Source: Bemisia tabaci (lineage: Eukaryota; Arthropoda; Insecta; Hemiptera; Aleyrodidae). From it: a DNA stretch of 64,000 bases. Below, piece by piece: positions 51,902 through 63,717 of this stretch. The notes beneath the pieces are model-generated. The model was not told the DNA's origin. It searched no databases and saw only the letters and a list, made by a program, of their open reading frames with translations. The stretch lies in the NCBI RefSeq assembly GCF_918797505.1, contig NC_092801.1:13764001-13828000 (forward strand), in the 5' to 3' direction. Made by a program: the position numbers and the translations under genes. The first letter of the stretch is position 1. Each line of letters opens with the position of its first letter.

Positions 51902-53888
51902 CTGCCGTGCCAAGGAGAAACGTCGTATGAACATTCGAAAGTTGCCAAATTTCCTTGAGAAAAACCAAATTCACCGAAAAAATTGTGAATTTGTTTTCCC
52001 TCAAAATTTTCAGACAATTTCGCACGCAGTTTAATCTAAAATATCTGAAAAGAGCCATGCACAAAAAGGGCCAAAAACGGCCCATTTTTGGGCCCTCGAA
52101 ATTGGGGTCGAAGTGAGGTTTTTTTTCATCCATAGGGTGACCCTTTACACATACTAAAATTTCAGATTGAGTATACGCACCGTTTTCGAGTTATGGGGGG
52201 GCAAAGTCCCCGATTTTCACCCATTTTTGCAGGTGTTTTAATGTCGAACTCCGGCTGTTACGAGGTACCAGATCTAGATATTGAAGCGCGGTTTGCGGTG
52301 ATTTGTTCTGCTATTCCTGTAGTATTTTTCCACATCTTTCACAAAGCCCCAAATGGTTTTTCGGGGGGGCGGGGAGGGGGGCTTTATTCATACTATCATG
52401 ACAGTTAGCGCAACTTACTGACTTTACTTTGTTCTCTTCTCTCCACGCCGAGGTCACGATAATATTTTCCGTTGGGGATTTTTCTTCTTCTTCACATTTT
52501 ACCATTTTTCATGTCCTCCCCCTCTTTTCCCTTTTTTACTTCCTCCCCCGCAATCCAAACACTTCCTCTCAAGTGCTTCTTCCTGTAAGGCAGATACGAC
52601 GGGGTCATAAATGGGGGATTCTTTTCCTTTCATTACGATTGATAAACTTTGACCCAACTTACTTCTCCCTTACAGGGCCCTCCTTACCCCTGTATTATCC
52701 CCTCCCCCCTGCCTGCTCCACGCCGCGCTCCGCTCCGAAGTATATTGCTCCCTCCGCAGCAGAAATGACGATGTTTCTCGCAAATAATGTTTTACTTATG
52801 TTTAGATACTGAAATACTGAATACATGGGAGCCACCCTCCTACTCTTCTCCATTATTCCCCCTCTTCTTCCTCTTCCCCTTCCCCTCTTGTTTGTCCCTC
52901 TTTTGCCTTGTTCTCTTTACTTTTCACTTTTCTTCTACTTTTTACTCCTTTTTTGTGGGAGTAATATGGTCATGCGAAGAGAAAGTGGAAGAGAATGCAC
53001 CTTGGAAAGAATAAATCAAACATAGAAGTGGAAAGAGAAACGTGAAAAATATGAATAAGAAACAATTCTTCACAGGAAAAATCGTCATTTCTGCTGCGGA
53101 GGGAGGATAATACTTCAAGTAAAGTGGAGCGGGCAGGGGGGGGGGGGGGATAATACAGGGGTAAGGAGGGCCCTGTAAGGGAGAAGTAAGTTGGGTCAAA
53201 GTTTATCAATCGTAATGAAAGGAAAAGAATCCCCCATTTATGACCCCGTCGTATCTGCCTTACAGGAAGAAGCACTTGAGAGGAAGTGTTTGGATTGCGG
53301 GGGAGGAAGTAAAAAAGGGAAAAGAGGGGGAGGACATGAAAAATGGTAAAATGTGAAGAAGAAGAAAAATCCCCAACATAAAATACCATTGTGACCGCGG
53401 CGTGGAGAGAAGAGAACAAAGTAAAGTCAGTAAGATGCGCTAACTGTCATGATAGTATGAATAAAGCCCCCCTCCCCGCCCCTCGAAAAACCATTTGGGG
53501 CTTTGTGAAAGATGTGGAAAAATACTACAGGAATAGCAGAACAAATCACCGCAAACCGCGCTTCAATATCTAGATCTGGTACCTCGTAACAGCCGGAGTT
53601 CGACATTAAAACACCTGCAAAAATGGGTGAAAATCGGGGACTTTGCCCTCCCATAACTCGAAAACGGTGCGTATACTCAATCTGAAATTTTAGAATGTGT
53701 GAAGAGTCACCCTAAGGATGAAAAAAAACCTCACTTCGACCCCAATTTCGAGGGCCCAAAAATGGGCCACTTTGTGCATGGCTCTTTCAAGGGAAAATAT
53801 GCATGAACGTCGTCAAAAATACTTGTTTTATCAAGGGAAATCCGGCAACTCTCGACTGCTCACAAGGCGTTTTTCCGTTGCACGGCAG
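51902..53888. repeat. MITE family A, copy 16, split by element F
   Basis: CTGCCGTGCCAAGGAGAAAC at 51902 and GGCGTTTTTCCGTTGCACGG CAG ending 53888. AATA/AGTA flank it (three of four). 1733 bp of element F lies in the middle. Confidence 0.82.
52052..53784. mobile_element. GAGC-ended foldback element F, 1733 bp, no target duplication
   Basis: Starts GAGCCATGCACAAAAAGGGC and ends GTGCATGGCTC. Arms of about 750 bp (52052-52805 and about 53044-53784) are about 97% complementary by eye. The loop is pyrimidine-rich. The host reads CTGAAAA before and TTTCAAGG after. Family A sequence at that place is CTGAAAATTTCAAGG, so the element sits between A and TTT with no duplicated base. ORFs in each arm are mirror copies without recognisable domains. 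Confidence 0.88.
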
Positions 53889-54186
53889 AGTAGCTTAGCA
53901 CACTACCTTTAAAGTTTTCGATACTTCCAATGTGTTCTGTGCTAAATGTTGATGAGAAAACATGTGCTGTAGTGCCTGTGGCGATTTTGCGAGTTGGCAA
54001 CACTCTTTCCCCAGTATGTTTCTAGTATCTTTAAATTTTTCGAATCTACTATTCGGAAAAGTCTAATATTCCTAGATAGATAGTCCTTTTTGGATGAACA
54101 GCATCATTAGATCAGAATGTTAAGATAAAAATAGTTTGTTCCCTTCAACAAAAATTTCTCACTGTCAATCATGGAAAAAATGAAAT

Positions 54187-55225
54187 TGCCTGTTGAACAA
54201 TTTTTTAGTTGAAAAAAATTGTCCGACATGTTTCAATGTAGATTTTACAATAAAAAAATGAAATATAATTAAATAAAAAAATAACCACTGGGGTGGTCAT
54301 GGCCGGATTTACCTACGTGCCGCCCATGGGTCGCCTGTGTTTTGCCGCCCTTCTCTAATTCATTCTGAAATATTTATAAAAACCATCAAGTGAACGTGCC
54401 GGAGGAAGAAGGGTGCATAAGACGCGTTCACTCGTGTTGGACACATTTTTTACGTAAGCCCTGTCAACACTACTAGCAAAAGTTCATGGAACTTCGCGCG
54501 AAAGTTCAGTTCCGTAAACCTATCTCTGTGTAGACAAGGCCTTTCATTTGTAGGAAATGAACTAAAAAATTAAGAAAGAACAAACATAAATGTGGTTTAA
54601 TAATTTTATCTTCCGCCGCGCGCCGTGCCGCGCTGATCAAGTGATCACACTGTGTTTGGCGCAATGCGTGAAGTATTCATGTAGTCTTGTAGGCACTGTG
54701 CGTTTCACGCCGCGCCGACCGCTCTTGACCGTACTGTGTTTGACGCAATGCGTGAAGTATTCATGCAGTCTCGTAGACGCTAATATGTGTTACATGCCGA
54801 TCGCCGCGCTGAGGGCTTCTCCTTTTCATCTCAAGTCCTCGTCATCATTTCACTCTGCGCCGCGCCGCTCCAGGCCAAATAATTAGGTGTTTGGTTTCTC
54901 TCTTAAACTCGACTAATTAAAGGTGCGTAGTCTTTTGTATCACCGAGATACGACAAAATTAAAAATTAATGAGCTCTCAAAAATGAGAGATTTTGTCACC
55001 TTTTCTTGTTTGTAATTTTATTCTGAATCCGATTTTTTTTTGTACCTGCATTTAAAAAAATTGCAAAATTTGCCGCCCCCTAATTTTGCCGCCATGGGCC
55101 GCGGCCCATGTGGCCACCCCTTAATCCGGCCCTGGGGGTGGTTAAATTAGCTTTCTACTATTGTAAAATGTACGTTTGAAACATGTCGGACACCTATTTT
55201 TCAACAATTTAATTGTTAAATCAGC
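54187..55225. repeat. Outer inverted-repeat element around the hAT-like insertion
   Basis: AACAATTTTTTAGTTGAAAA and TTGTCCGACATGTTTCAATG at the left correspond to GTTTGAAACATGTCGGACAC and TTTTTCAACAATTTAATTG at the right. It is split by the 837-bp element at 54298-55134. Confidence 0.65.
54298..55134. mobile_element. hAT-like non-autonomous element, 837 bp, TSD GGGGTGGT
   Basis: GGGGTGGT at 54290-54297 and 55135-55142. The element starts CATGGCCGGATTTACCTACG and ends CCTTAATCCGGCCCTG. Sub-terminal GCCGCCCATGGGTCGC pairs with GCCGCCATGGGCCGCGGC. It encloses a diverged tandem dimer of CAATGCGTGAAGTATTCATG (54661-54765). No transposase. Confidence 0.85.
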
Positions 55226-55427
55226 AATCTATTTTTTTCCGTGAACTATTTACACACATTCTAATGTGACAATGCGCAATTTACATTGAAGAGCATGAGA
55301 AAACATTTGTTGAAAAGATGGTCCGATCTATAAGTTTATAGTTCCTTTATCGTAAAGTTTGCTCAGTCCACTCAGGGCAAAATCAGGAAAAACAAGAAAT
55401 TTGAAACTTGCGAAAGAGAAACAACCA

Positions 55428-55870
55428 TAAGGTGATTCGACAGATGCCATTTTTTTCCGAGCAACTTGCGATACATCGCATCGATTCGTTCTATAATTTC
55501 AGCTCCTTGTCATTTTTTTCGAATTTTGAGATCATGTTTCTGTTGTCTTGAGACTAAAGAATTCATGTACCAAATTTGACCAAGAAATTCAACGTACTGA
55601 AAGCAGAGTTTTTTTTTAGAGAAAAAATATCATTCGTTACGGATATCGAAAGCGCACTCGAATGCGATATTTTTCTTCTAAAAAAACCCTGCTTTTATTA
55701 CGTTGAATTTCTTGGTTAAATATAGTATTTGAATTCTTTAGTCTCAAGACAACAGAAGTGAAATCTCAAAATTCGAAAAAAATGACAAGTAGCTGAAATT
55801 ATAGAACGAATCGATGCGATATATCGCACGTTGCTCTGACACAAAAAATGGCGTCCGTCGAATCACCTTA
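55428..55870. repeat. Foldback element S, about 443 bp
   Basis: TAAGGTGATTCGACAGATGC CATTTTTT at the left, AAAAAATGGCGTCCGTCGAA TCACCTTA at the right. The arms pair almost to the centre, including CAAGAAATTCAACGTACTGA. Confidence 0.85.
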
Positions 55871-56289
55871 AATGCGGAAATCGAGCGCGCGACTATTCGG
55901 ACTCTGGAGTAGGCATTTCATGTGGTATCTTGCGAAAATGAAGGAAAATCTTAGCTTTTCACCCGTCTCAAATTGCGGACTTGTTTGAATGTAGGGCCTA
56001 AATTTAACACGCATTTAACGATCGAGCATCATGTCCAAATGCACAAACGCCCGTATTTATCTATGACAAGTGAAAAGCTAAGACTCTCCTTCCTTTCCGC
56101 GTGATACCACATCACATACCAACTCTGAGGTCCGAATATTTGCGCGCATTTGATCGGATTGTTGTGCGAACGTTTTGGCCACATTAATTGAGTGCCCATA
56201 CGTTATCGTAAAAAAGTTAGGGAATTCCATTAGAAGGAGTCAGGGAAAAGTCAGGAAATGATAAAATGAAATTCTGCTTGCTACCCTGA

Positions 56290-56425
56290 TTTGGGCCTAA
56301 TTGCGAGTACAATTCTGTGAGAAAGTCGACGATAAATATTCACAGGTTTTTCCGAAAGTTCATGTTACATCGAGAAAAACTTGGCAGCTTCCAAAGGCTC
56401 ATACGGCTTCCTTCCTTAGCGCAGA
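56290..56425. repeat. MITE family A, right half only
   Basis: AATTGCGAGTACAATTCTGT through GGCTCATACGGCTTCCTTCC TTAGCGCAGAAG. The left half is missing. A decayed GTCAGGGAAAAG stretch lies just before (56215-56280). Confidence 0.55.
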
Positions 56426-56498
56426 AGTATTGCAGATAATATTTTGCTTTTAAGTACCTAATGTTGTTTCCAATAAAATGAACCATTTTATGTTCTAG

Positions 56499-56570
56499 GC
56501 TTTAGTACGAATGGATCCTCAAATTCCTTATTCTCAAAGAATGATCCGTGTGGAAGAGGTCATAAAAGAG
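56499..56570 (+). CDS. white: white exon 4
   Basis: 24 codons, phase 0 on both sides, acceptor TATGTTCTAG, donor GAG|GTGAGC. Residues 201-224, ALVRMDPQIPYSQRMIRVEE then VIKE. This is the helical segment after the Q-loop that leads to the signature motif in ABCG proteins. Its small size hid it from a length-limited ORF search. Confidence 0.95.
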
Positions 56571-57143
56571 GTGAGCTAGTTTTTCGAACGTTTTCTTATT
56601 TTTCTTGTTTTCTAGTAAAGTGCTGTGATTATAATTTTGAGGTGCTCAGCATTTCAACAAATTTTGATTCCTAAATATTAGCTGTCTAGATCAACCAGTT
56701 TTGGGATGAGATCTACTGAAATCCATCGATTTTTTTTTTTTTTTTTGTGTCTCAAAACTATTATTTTGGCTTATTCTCAATCAGTGGCACAAAAGCTACC
56801 AAAGCAGGCACTTCATGCACTTACACTGACATTGAATGGGAATACATTTTGCAATACAAAATCACCATTTAAGGCTCATTTCAGAAACAACATATGTCCC
56901 ATTAGTTTCCCCAAGCAGATAGGTGTTTTTATAGAGCCATATAGTAGTTCCTAATTGCAAGTATACTCCAATTCAAGGCATACCTCTATTTTTTTGTTAG
57001 TAAATTTTGTTCTTATAAAGAATCTGAGTGGAGTTTTTGAATTATTGTGCTGGAAAGGTAGAATTTGAACGTTTTAATACCTGAGTTCATCGAGTTTCAT
57101 TCTCATTTCTTGGTTAACTATCTTTGCTTTGTTTTTTTTCCAG
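56571..57143 (+). other. white intron 4 with MITE J copy 8
   Basis: 573 bp, GTGAGC to TTTTTTTTCCAG. MITE J (56833-56972) occupies its centre: GAATGGGAATACATTTTGCA at the left and AATTGCAAGTATACTCCAAT at the right. Confidence 0.8.
56833..56972. repeat. MITE family J, copy 8, in white intron 4
   Basis: Termini pair imperfectly. The core CCCATTAGTTTCCCCAAGCA GATAGG agrees with the family. More diverged than copies 1 and 7. Confidence 0.7.
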
Positions 57144-57242
57144 TTAACATTAAGTAAATGTCAGCACACTGTGATAGGAACTCCTGGTAGAATAAAGGGT
57201 ATATCAGGAGGAGAAATGAAAAGGCTGTCCTTTGCATCTGAG
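57144..57242 (+). CDS. white: white exon 5 (ABC signature)
   Basis: 33 codons, phase 0, donor GAG|GTAAGA. Residues 225-257. The ABC signature appears as ISGGE (244-248) in [19 protein letters not shown], with the usual positively charged MKR following. The exon connects directly to the Walker B exon. Confidence 0.97.
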
Positions 57243-58138
57243 GTAAGAATGTTTTCACTGTTTCAAAAATTCAATCCCGTTAAAAGGTAAAGAAGATTAA
57301 ATGATATTGAGAGATTCGCGTAAAAAACTAAAAGAATGTTGTTGGGCATCCATTTTTTATCTGCTTCTGACTGCAGTAAGTACCTTAAAAGTGACTTACT
57401 CATGGGAGAAATTTGTAATGTAAAATTCTTGTTTATCCAGTTCAACTTGCGGACTTGTTCAGAATGCAAAAGCTTGTGAACTGCTTTCTTGTCGTTGGGC
57501 AGAAAAACATAGAGAGCAACTGTAGTATGAACATAATATGAAGAACTTATGACCGCAGTTCTAGGAAAAGAGAATTTTGTGTCTGATGGTCTGATCTTGC
57601 GATGAGCAGGTTTAAATTAACCTAATTGTTTTTGAAGCTGATCGTAGATTTATGAAAATGAAATTTCAGTCCCCGACTTTGTACCTAACCGAAACAAATG
57701 TAGAAATTTTCAATCACTTTTGGGGACATTAAGAAGGAACCTACATTTCTGGTAAACTCACGTCAAGTCGGTATAGTGTAATTTCCTTACAGTAAATGTT
57801 TATCAGAGAGGATGAAGAAGAAAGCATGTGTTTTGCTTTTCAATTTGACCTTTTGGTGGCTGTAAAGCAAACCCTCATCAAGGCCAAGCAAATATGTAGT
57901 TATTATCTTTTTGTATAATGTATTCAGAAAATTTTTTGCTAGAGATTCAAAGCTCAGCTGAAAAATTGCTTTGTAATTCTGTTAAGTTGTTTCTAAACAC
58001 TTCTTTTGAGGACACACTTTTTTTTTTATAATTGAAAATTGTTGGCTACTTAATTACTTTACCAGTTAGCAATCTCATCATCACATTCAAATTTCTCAAT
58101 CGTTTTTCAATTTTGAAGCAATGAAATTTTATTTTCAG
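57243..58138 (+). other. white intron 5
   Basis: 896 bp, GTAAGA to TTATTTTCAG. Unique-looking, no element recognised. Confidence 0.7.
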
Positions 58139-58377
58139 GTATTAACAAATCCTCCTGTCATGTTCTGTGATGAACCAACTTCCGGCTTGGATTCTTTCAT
58201 GGCTCAAAACGTAGTAACCGTACTGAAATCAATGGCTTTGAAAGGGAAAACAATCATCTGTACAATTCATCAGCCCTCCTCAGAAGTTTACGCCATGTTC
58301 GACAAAATCTTGTTGATGGCTGAGGGACGAGTCGCATTTTTAGGATCTCCTGATGACGCTTTCAACTTTTTCAAAGG
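58139..58377 (+). CDS. white: white exon 6 (Walker B, D-loop, H-loop)
   Basis: 79 codons plus 2 bases, acceptor TTTTCAG. Residues 258-336. VMFCDE (264-269) is Walker B with the catalytic glutamate E269. SGLD (272-275) is the D-loop. H301 in TIHQPS is the switch histidine. Reading straight on would meet a TGA at 58379. The donor AAAGG|GTGAGG removes it, and the GG joins G of exon 7 as glycine 337, so this is not a truncation. All catalytic positions are intact. Confidence 0.97.
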
Positions 58378-59566
58378 GTGAGGCGCTGAATTTTTATCGA
58401 GCTCTTCACTTGTTCTGAATTTTTGCCTCTCTTGCAAGTGAACCAGAGGAGCTATGCTTCTATCTTCTTTCCACACTAAGTCGACCAATACGAGTGAAAG
58501 GACCCTTTTTGTAAACAACCCACTATGTTATAATTTCATTTAGTGTTCCTTACAACCTCCCATGCACATTCAGTTCGAAAAATTGATTATTCTTTGTACA
58601 TTTTTGAGAAAACCAAGATTAGAAAGTAAATTTTATAGCGTTTTTTTTACAGAAGACAGTAATGCCCAATTTCAGACAAAATAATAATGTGCTGAATGCT
58701 GTTATTACTCAAAAAAATGTGGGTTATTTTTTTTTTGGTGAAGAAGTTTCGGAACAAAAGAGTTTGTGACATCCCTGGCAAGGGAGGGAAAGCGCTTTTC
58801 ACTATAACTAATGTGGTTTTGTGTAAATTCTGAAAAATCCATTTTTTAAACCTTGTTTTTCCTGAAATTGGCTCACAGTAAGTTCAATATCTAAAGCTGA
58901 TTGTTCTTAAAGATTGTAAAGAGCATAGTCTTAAACGATAAAGAAATTCGGCCTGCACAAATTCCCATGATTTTATGAGCAGGAGAAGAGAGCAGAAGAG
59001 AAGAATGGATCAAATACCGGACACTATTCAATCCTAACAATATTTTACTTTGTGTTGTCTTTGTCCAGCTTGGGCATTGAGCAGTCAGGAAAAAGTCTAA
59101 TTTTGGAAAAACCTGAGAAAATGTTTTCTCTTTTCAATTCAACTTTATTTTTGCTGTTGTGAAAGTATGCTCCTTTTCAGATGAATTTGAACTTTTTTTG
59201 TTTTCTGGAAAGTATTTTCTTGCACAGAAATCGTAACATTGTTTGAAGCTGCTAAAATTCGTTTTTCTCATTTGTTGAGCAAAGCTCGCTTTTGAGTGAA
59301 AGATCAAAATGGGTGGTTGACAAAGGGGGCTGAAAAAGTTATCATCCCGCAGTATTTTCCAGTTTTTCCTCATGGTTACAAGAAAATAAATTTTTGAGTA
59401 GGATTTTCCTTTTATTGACAAATGGGGAAATCCCTGTGTCTGCTCATCCAGTGATGGATTGAAATCACTTTGAAAATGAAGCGGGAGAAGATAGAACTAT
59501 TTTTTTTTTTATTAATTTCCCAAGAATATCCATTTTTAATCATCTTTGCTCCGTCTCATGTTACAG
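58378..59566 (+). other. white intron 6
   Basis: 1189 bp, GTGAGG to CATGTTACAG. No repeat family recognised. Several short T runs. Confidence 0.7.
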
Positions 59567-59747
59567 GCTAGGTGCATCTTGTCCAAGTAACTATAACCCT
59601 GCAGATTACTATATTCAACTCTTAGCAATCGTTCCAACTCAGGAAGAAGCATGTAGAGATCACGTTGACATGGTCTGTGATTCTTTTGAAAGATCCGAGC
59701 AAGGTATAAAGTTAACTGCTGTCACTGAGCTCAGCGGGGACCTTCAG
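59567..59747 (+). CDS. white: white exon 7 (linker after the ATPase domain)
   Basis: 1 base plus 60 codons, donor CAG|GTAAGA. Residues 337-397. GASCPSNYNPADYYIQLLAI holds the CP.NYNPADYY motif conserved in White/Scarlet/Brown-type transporters at the end of the nucleotide-binding domain. After this comes a variable charged linker (VDMVCDSFERSEQG). Confidence 0.96.
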
Positions 59748-60495
59748 GTAAGATTTTCTGTCATGATGAAAAAAGATGAGACTGACTGAAATTTAAATAC
59801 GAAGAATTTAATAATCTATAGAAAATAGTAAAATAAATAAGAGGGACAAATACAATAGAAGTTCTCGGTCCGTACATTTTAAGAACATTAACTCCCATCT
59901 CAAGGCATGGTTTTTGCCTGAAGCCTACGCTGGTTTCATGAAATAGCTGAAACATTGAAGGGAATCACTTTAAAAACCTCAATCTTCACCGGCTCTGACG
60001 CAATGAGACAGGGAGTACTTGTCCATCTAAGGCACATCCAATCGTCAGGGTTAGTTTCAAGTATTGAAATAAAATAAAGGCAATAAAAGTTAAAATTTGG
60101 TGTACAAATGAATTAGAAATGCTGAGATTGATTCTTTGCCCTCTTATTATAAACCACATTGGAATCTGAGATGCCATTGCCCTCCCAGAGGTGTTATGTA
60201 TTTTATGGATGGATAACTCTGTCACTTGAGAAACTTGAAATGAGTTCTACACGTAAATTGGCTTGATAAAATGACCTATATTCAATTTCTGAATCTCTTT
60301 ATCTGAAACTGAGCCTTTGAAGACACCAAAATATAATTCTGTGTCTTTTAAGTTCGCTACATATTTACTCATTTGTGGCCAGGGCGATTTGGTTAGTTTT
60401 AATCCATTACTATCTATCAATACTGTTTTTTTACTTACAATTAAAGTTGATGTCACGCACAATTAATCATTGTTTCGCCTTTTTTTTTTTTTTAG
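59748..60495 (+). other. white intron 7
   Basis: 748 bp, GTAAGA to a long T tract ending TTTTAG. No element recognised. Confidence 0.7.
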
Positions 60496-60663
60496 GCTAA
60501 AGCAATGCTTAGTAGTTGGGGTGAGACATGGCAAGGAGGAGTTGCAAACCGATCACCGTACAAAGCATCTTGGTGGGCGCAGTTCGAGGCTGTGCTTTGG
60601 CGCTCATGGCTTAGTATTAAGAAAGAACCTGTTTTGATCAAAGTTAGACTGTTACAGACTCTC
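60496..60663 (+). CDS. white: white exon 8 (pre-membrane helix, start of TM1)
   Basis: 56 codons, phase 0, donor CTC|GTAAGT. Residues 398-453. [32 protein letters not shown] is the amphipathic connecting helix and the run into the first membrane span, in the pattern usual for White-group ABCG proteins (WRSWL, then KEP, then VRLLQT). Confidence 0.96.
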
Positions 60664-62486
60664 GTAAGTATGATGGAAACTCTTTTTTCGTTCGCACAGT
60701 ACTAGCTCACAGAGGAAATTCCCTATCCTTAAGTGAACTTGTCACAGAGGTAGAATTTTCCAGTAAAATTTAATATGCGCAACAAGTTTTGCCCATTTCT
60801 TGTCAAATTTTAGATTGAGTTTTGTGATGGATGTTATTTTTCTTGCTTTTATCCTCAACTTGTTTATGGCCATTATTTTTAGAGCATTTTCCGCCAACAT
60901 TATCGGTTAACAGTTATTCCGACTTTTAGCTGTGGTAAAAATGAAATATCCTGGAAAAAGTCATTCGCTCAAAATCTTAATATCTTATTGTTAACCAGAA
61001 GCTATGATAATGGGCCAGTTGCGCTGGTCACAGAATCGTGTTTTGATGCTTTATTCTTGCAGATCGATCAAAAGTTATAAGATCTGTCCCGACAGCAATT
61101 TTCTACATTGAATATTAACCGAGACATCGCGCCTTTAAAAACTCGATATGATGTCATCCACCGCTGTAGTGCATACCATGTTATGCACTACCGTGGTGGA
61201 TGACGTCAAAAACCCGACTTTTAAGAGACGATATCTCAGTTAATATTCAATGTAGAAAGTTACTATTTGGACAAATCTTCTTCTTTTTAACTAATCTATC
61301 AGAATCAAGCATCAAAACATGACTCTGTTACCAGCGCAACTGGCCCATTTTAGGTCTTTTCATTGACTTCACTGCTGAGTGGTGCCATGAGAAAATTTAG
61401 AATCAAGTGTTTTTTCCTTTGCCAATTAACCAGCGTAACATCAGCTAAATCACTTTTGTGAGATTAATGTTTAAAAATGTTTTCTTTCAATACTCAATTT
61501 AATTGAGCCCTTAATAAAAAAGTCACTAGTGCTCATTTGTAGACTGTGTGCATAATGAGTCTGCAGTCTCCTTTAGAATCTGTTGTCCCAATCTGGATGA
61601 CTGTGTTACAACATGTCATGTGCCAATGTATCTTAAGCTCTTCCAACAATGGGCCAGCAGATGAGGTCTAATTTAAATGAAAACTTCGAAGCTTTTCTTA
61701 CCTTAATGATGTGTTTCAAATGCTAAATTCATGCATTTGTTACCTAGTTTACTTCTACGTACACTGAAGTTCTTAAATTAGTGCTCTATCGTCCTCTGTA
61801 CCAGTTATCCTCCTAGAGATCATCTGGTAAACCACACTCTCTGCTTTTACTGTATGTCTACAATACCTTCTATGGGGAGGAACCCAATTGTACTCTTGTT
61901 CTGGCAGTCGTTCATTCAGCATTTTCTGCACGTGTCCATACCAAACCAGTTATTTGATCTTGATACCGCACATGATGAAAGCTTACGCTCCCAGCGTTTC
62001 ACAAATCCTTTTGGTTATTGATGTGCGCCCTCCTTGAAATCGCTGTAAATCTCTATCAGACATCAACTTCAGCTGCACCTCGAACTTTCTCAGCCCTCTT
62101 TTGAAGCTGCTGAATGGAGTTAAAATCGATGGCCAAAGTGCGAAACCACGTATCTCTATCGCAGTGTTTCAACATTTCCCCTCTTACTTAATTTTTTCTG
62201 AGAGGAACAAGCCAACTTTACAGCTTCAAATGTGTACAGAATATTCTGCTAACATAGAGGATAAATCAAGGAAGTTTTCAAGAAGTTTCTTTGTCCAGTT
62301 TTCCAAAGAGAACCTAAAGTATGACAAGAAGTCTGCAACGTTGCAAATGGAGGTACGTAGTTTTGCACTTCGGTCATGAAAATGCTCCTCTTAATGATGC
62401 TGTAAATCCTTCTCCAATGGCACAGAACCTCACAAATTCTCATTAGTTGAAATTTTGTCTAATTTACTTGTGAATATTGTTTCTAG
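60664..62486 (+). other. white intron 8 with foldback V copy 3
   Basis: 1823 bp, GTAAGT to TTGTTTCTAG. Family V occupies 61009-61350. 61351-62486 is unique-looking. The 92-codon ORF at 62101-62379 has no recognisable content. Confidence 0.7.
61009..61350. repeat. Foldback MITE family V, copy 3, in white intron 8
   Basis: AATGGGCCAGTTGCGCTGGT CACAGAATCGTG to AACTGGCCCATT. The most symmetric of the three copies, with central GCATACCATGTTATGC and TGATGTCATCCACCGC paired to GGTGGATGACGTCA. Confidence 0.85.
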
Positions 62487-62618
62487 ATGGTTGCGATCAT
62501 GATCGGGCTCATTTATTTTGACCAAAATCTAGACCAAGACGGAGTAATGAATATTAACGGTGCTTTATTCATTTGCATCACCAACATGACTTTCCAGAAT
62601 GTTTTTGCTGTAATTAGT
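62487..62618 (+). CDS. white: white exon 9 (TM1 end, TM2)
   Basis: 44 codons, phase 0, acceptor TTTCTAG, donor AGT|GTAAGC. Residues 454-497. [11 protein letters not shown] completes span 1. [20 protein letters not shown] is the strongly conserved span 2 motif of this family (NINGALF...TNMTFQNVF). Confidence 0.96.
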
Positions 62619-63717
62619 GTAAGCATCATTTCTTCTTTTTTTTGCATGTATGTAGTCTTACGAGTTATTTTCAAGACTGTCTAGCCCTTGAATTCCTATA
62701 CTTTTCATTCCAAGTATGGTAATTTTTCTAATGTTCCGACGATTTTTAGGGAGTGCTGCGTCTAGTATCAAAAAAGTTGGATAGTCAAAACCACCAAAAT
62801 AAGACCGAAAAAAGGACATTCTAGGCTCTGCTTGTGATAGGAAGGCACAAGCATGGCCAATTTTCCATCATATTCGCAAAGCATAGTCATTTAATTGGAA
62901 CAACAATCACAAAAAACCACATACATAATCAATTCTTGTCCAAAAAACTGATTTTCATCGTGTTGGCTAACTTATTATAGACCAACATCTCAATGTTGAC
63001 CATATCGGACAACTGCATAATGTAGTTCGTGTGGTTCGATAATCACAGCATCACTGTAAGGAAGATGTCCTAATATTCGCTAATGGTTCTTGTGTGCCTC
63101 ATAATTGGGTTGTATTTTGCAATTAGGAACCATACATTTTTGCTCAGTTTAGAAATTACATATGTACTATTAGTCTCCCTATGCCTGTAAGTCTTTTAAC
63201 GGATCAGCCAGAAATTGTAGTTCAAATTTGCAAAATGTAGTCCAACTATAACTGATCAGCATGATTGAGATATTTTGATTGAGTGCTCGCTGCTCCTTTG
63301 TTTTTTGGTCAATTCGTACCTAAGTTTTCAAAGTTAAAAAATCAATTCAGTTTACTTTTTTAACTCTGAAAAAATTCTTAAAAGATCAACCTCACAGGAC
63401 GGCTTAGTTAGGTTAGTTACAGTAAGATTTTAGAGTTGGTCCTATCGGGCGCTGGGTTTTTGTTGAAAGATTCTTTCAATTAGCCAATCAGTTTTTTTTT
63501 TAAAATTTTGGATAATTCTCGGATGTGTGCTTAAGTCTCATTATTCCACAAGAGTTGGAAAACTGACAACCGTTCGAACAAACAATTCCTCTCAGCCTCT
63601 TCAATTTTTAGGGCACTCTTATAATGTGGTCGCGAATGCGCGGTCGAGAACAATGTGCACCCCCGTAATCATCGAATAGTTCAGTTCTCTTTTTCAAATT
63701 TTTCATTTTTTCCACAG
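62619..63717 (+). other. white intron 9 with MITE J copy 9
   Basis: 1099 bp, GTAAGC to TTTTTTCCACAG. MITE J at 63103-63247. The rest is unique-looking. Confidence 0.7.
63103..63247. repeat. MITE family J, copy 9, in white intron 9
   Basis: AATTGGGTTGTATTTTGCAA TTAGGAACC at the left, AATTTGCAAAATGTAGTCCA ACT at the right, core ATTAGTCTCCCTATGCCTG. Confidence 0.8.

Noticed and set aside
52429..53419. ORFs of 127 and 149 codons that resemble each other
   Set aside because: They are the same sequence in the two arms of element F on opposite strands. No domain is visible.
58377..58381. Apparent stop codon (TGA) after the H-loop exon of white
   Set aside because: A consensus donor (GG|GTGAGG) lies exactly there, and the next exon restores glycine 337 in frame. 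It is an exon end, not a truncated gene.
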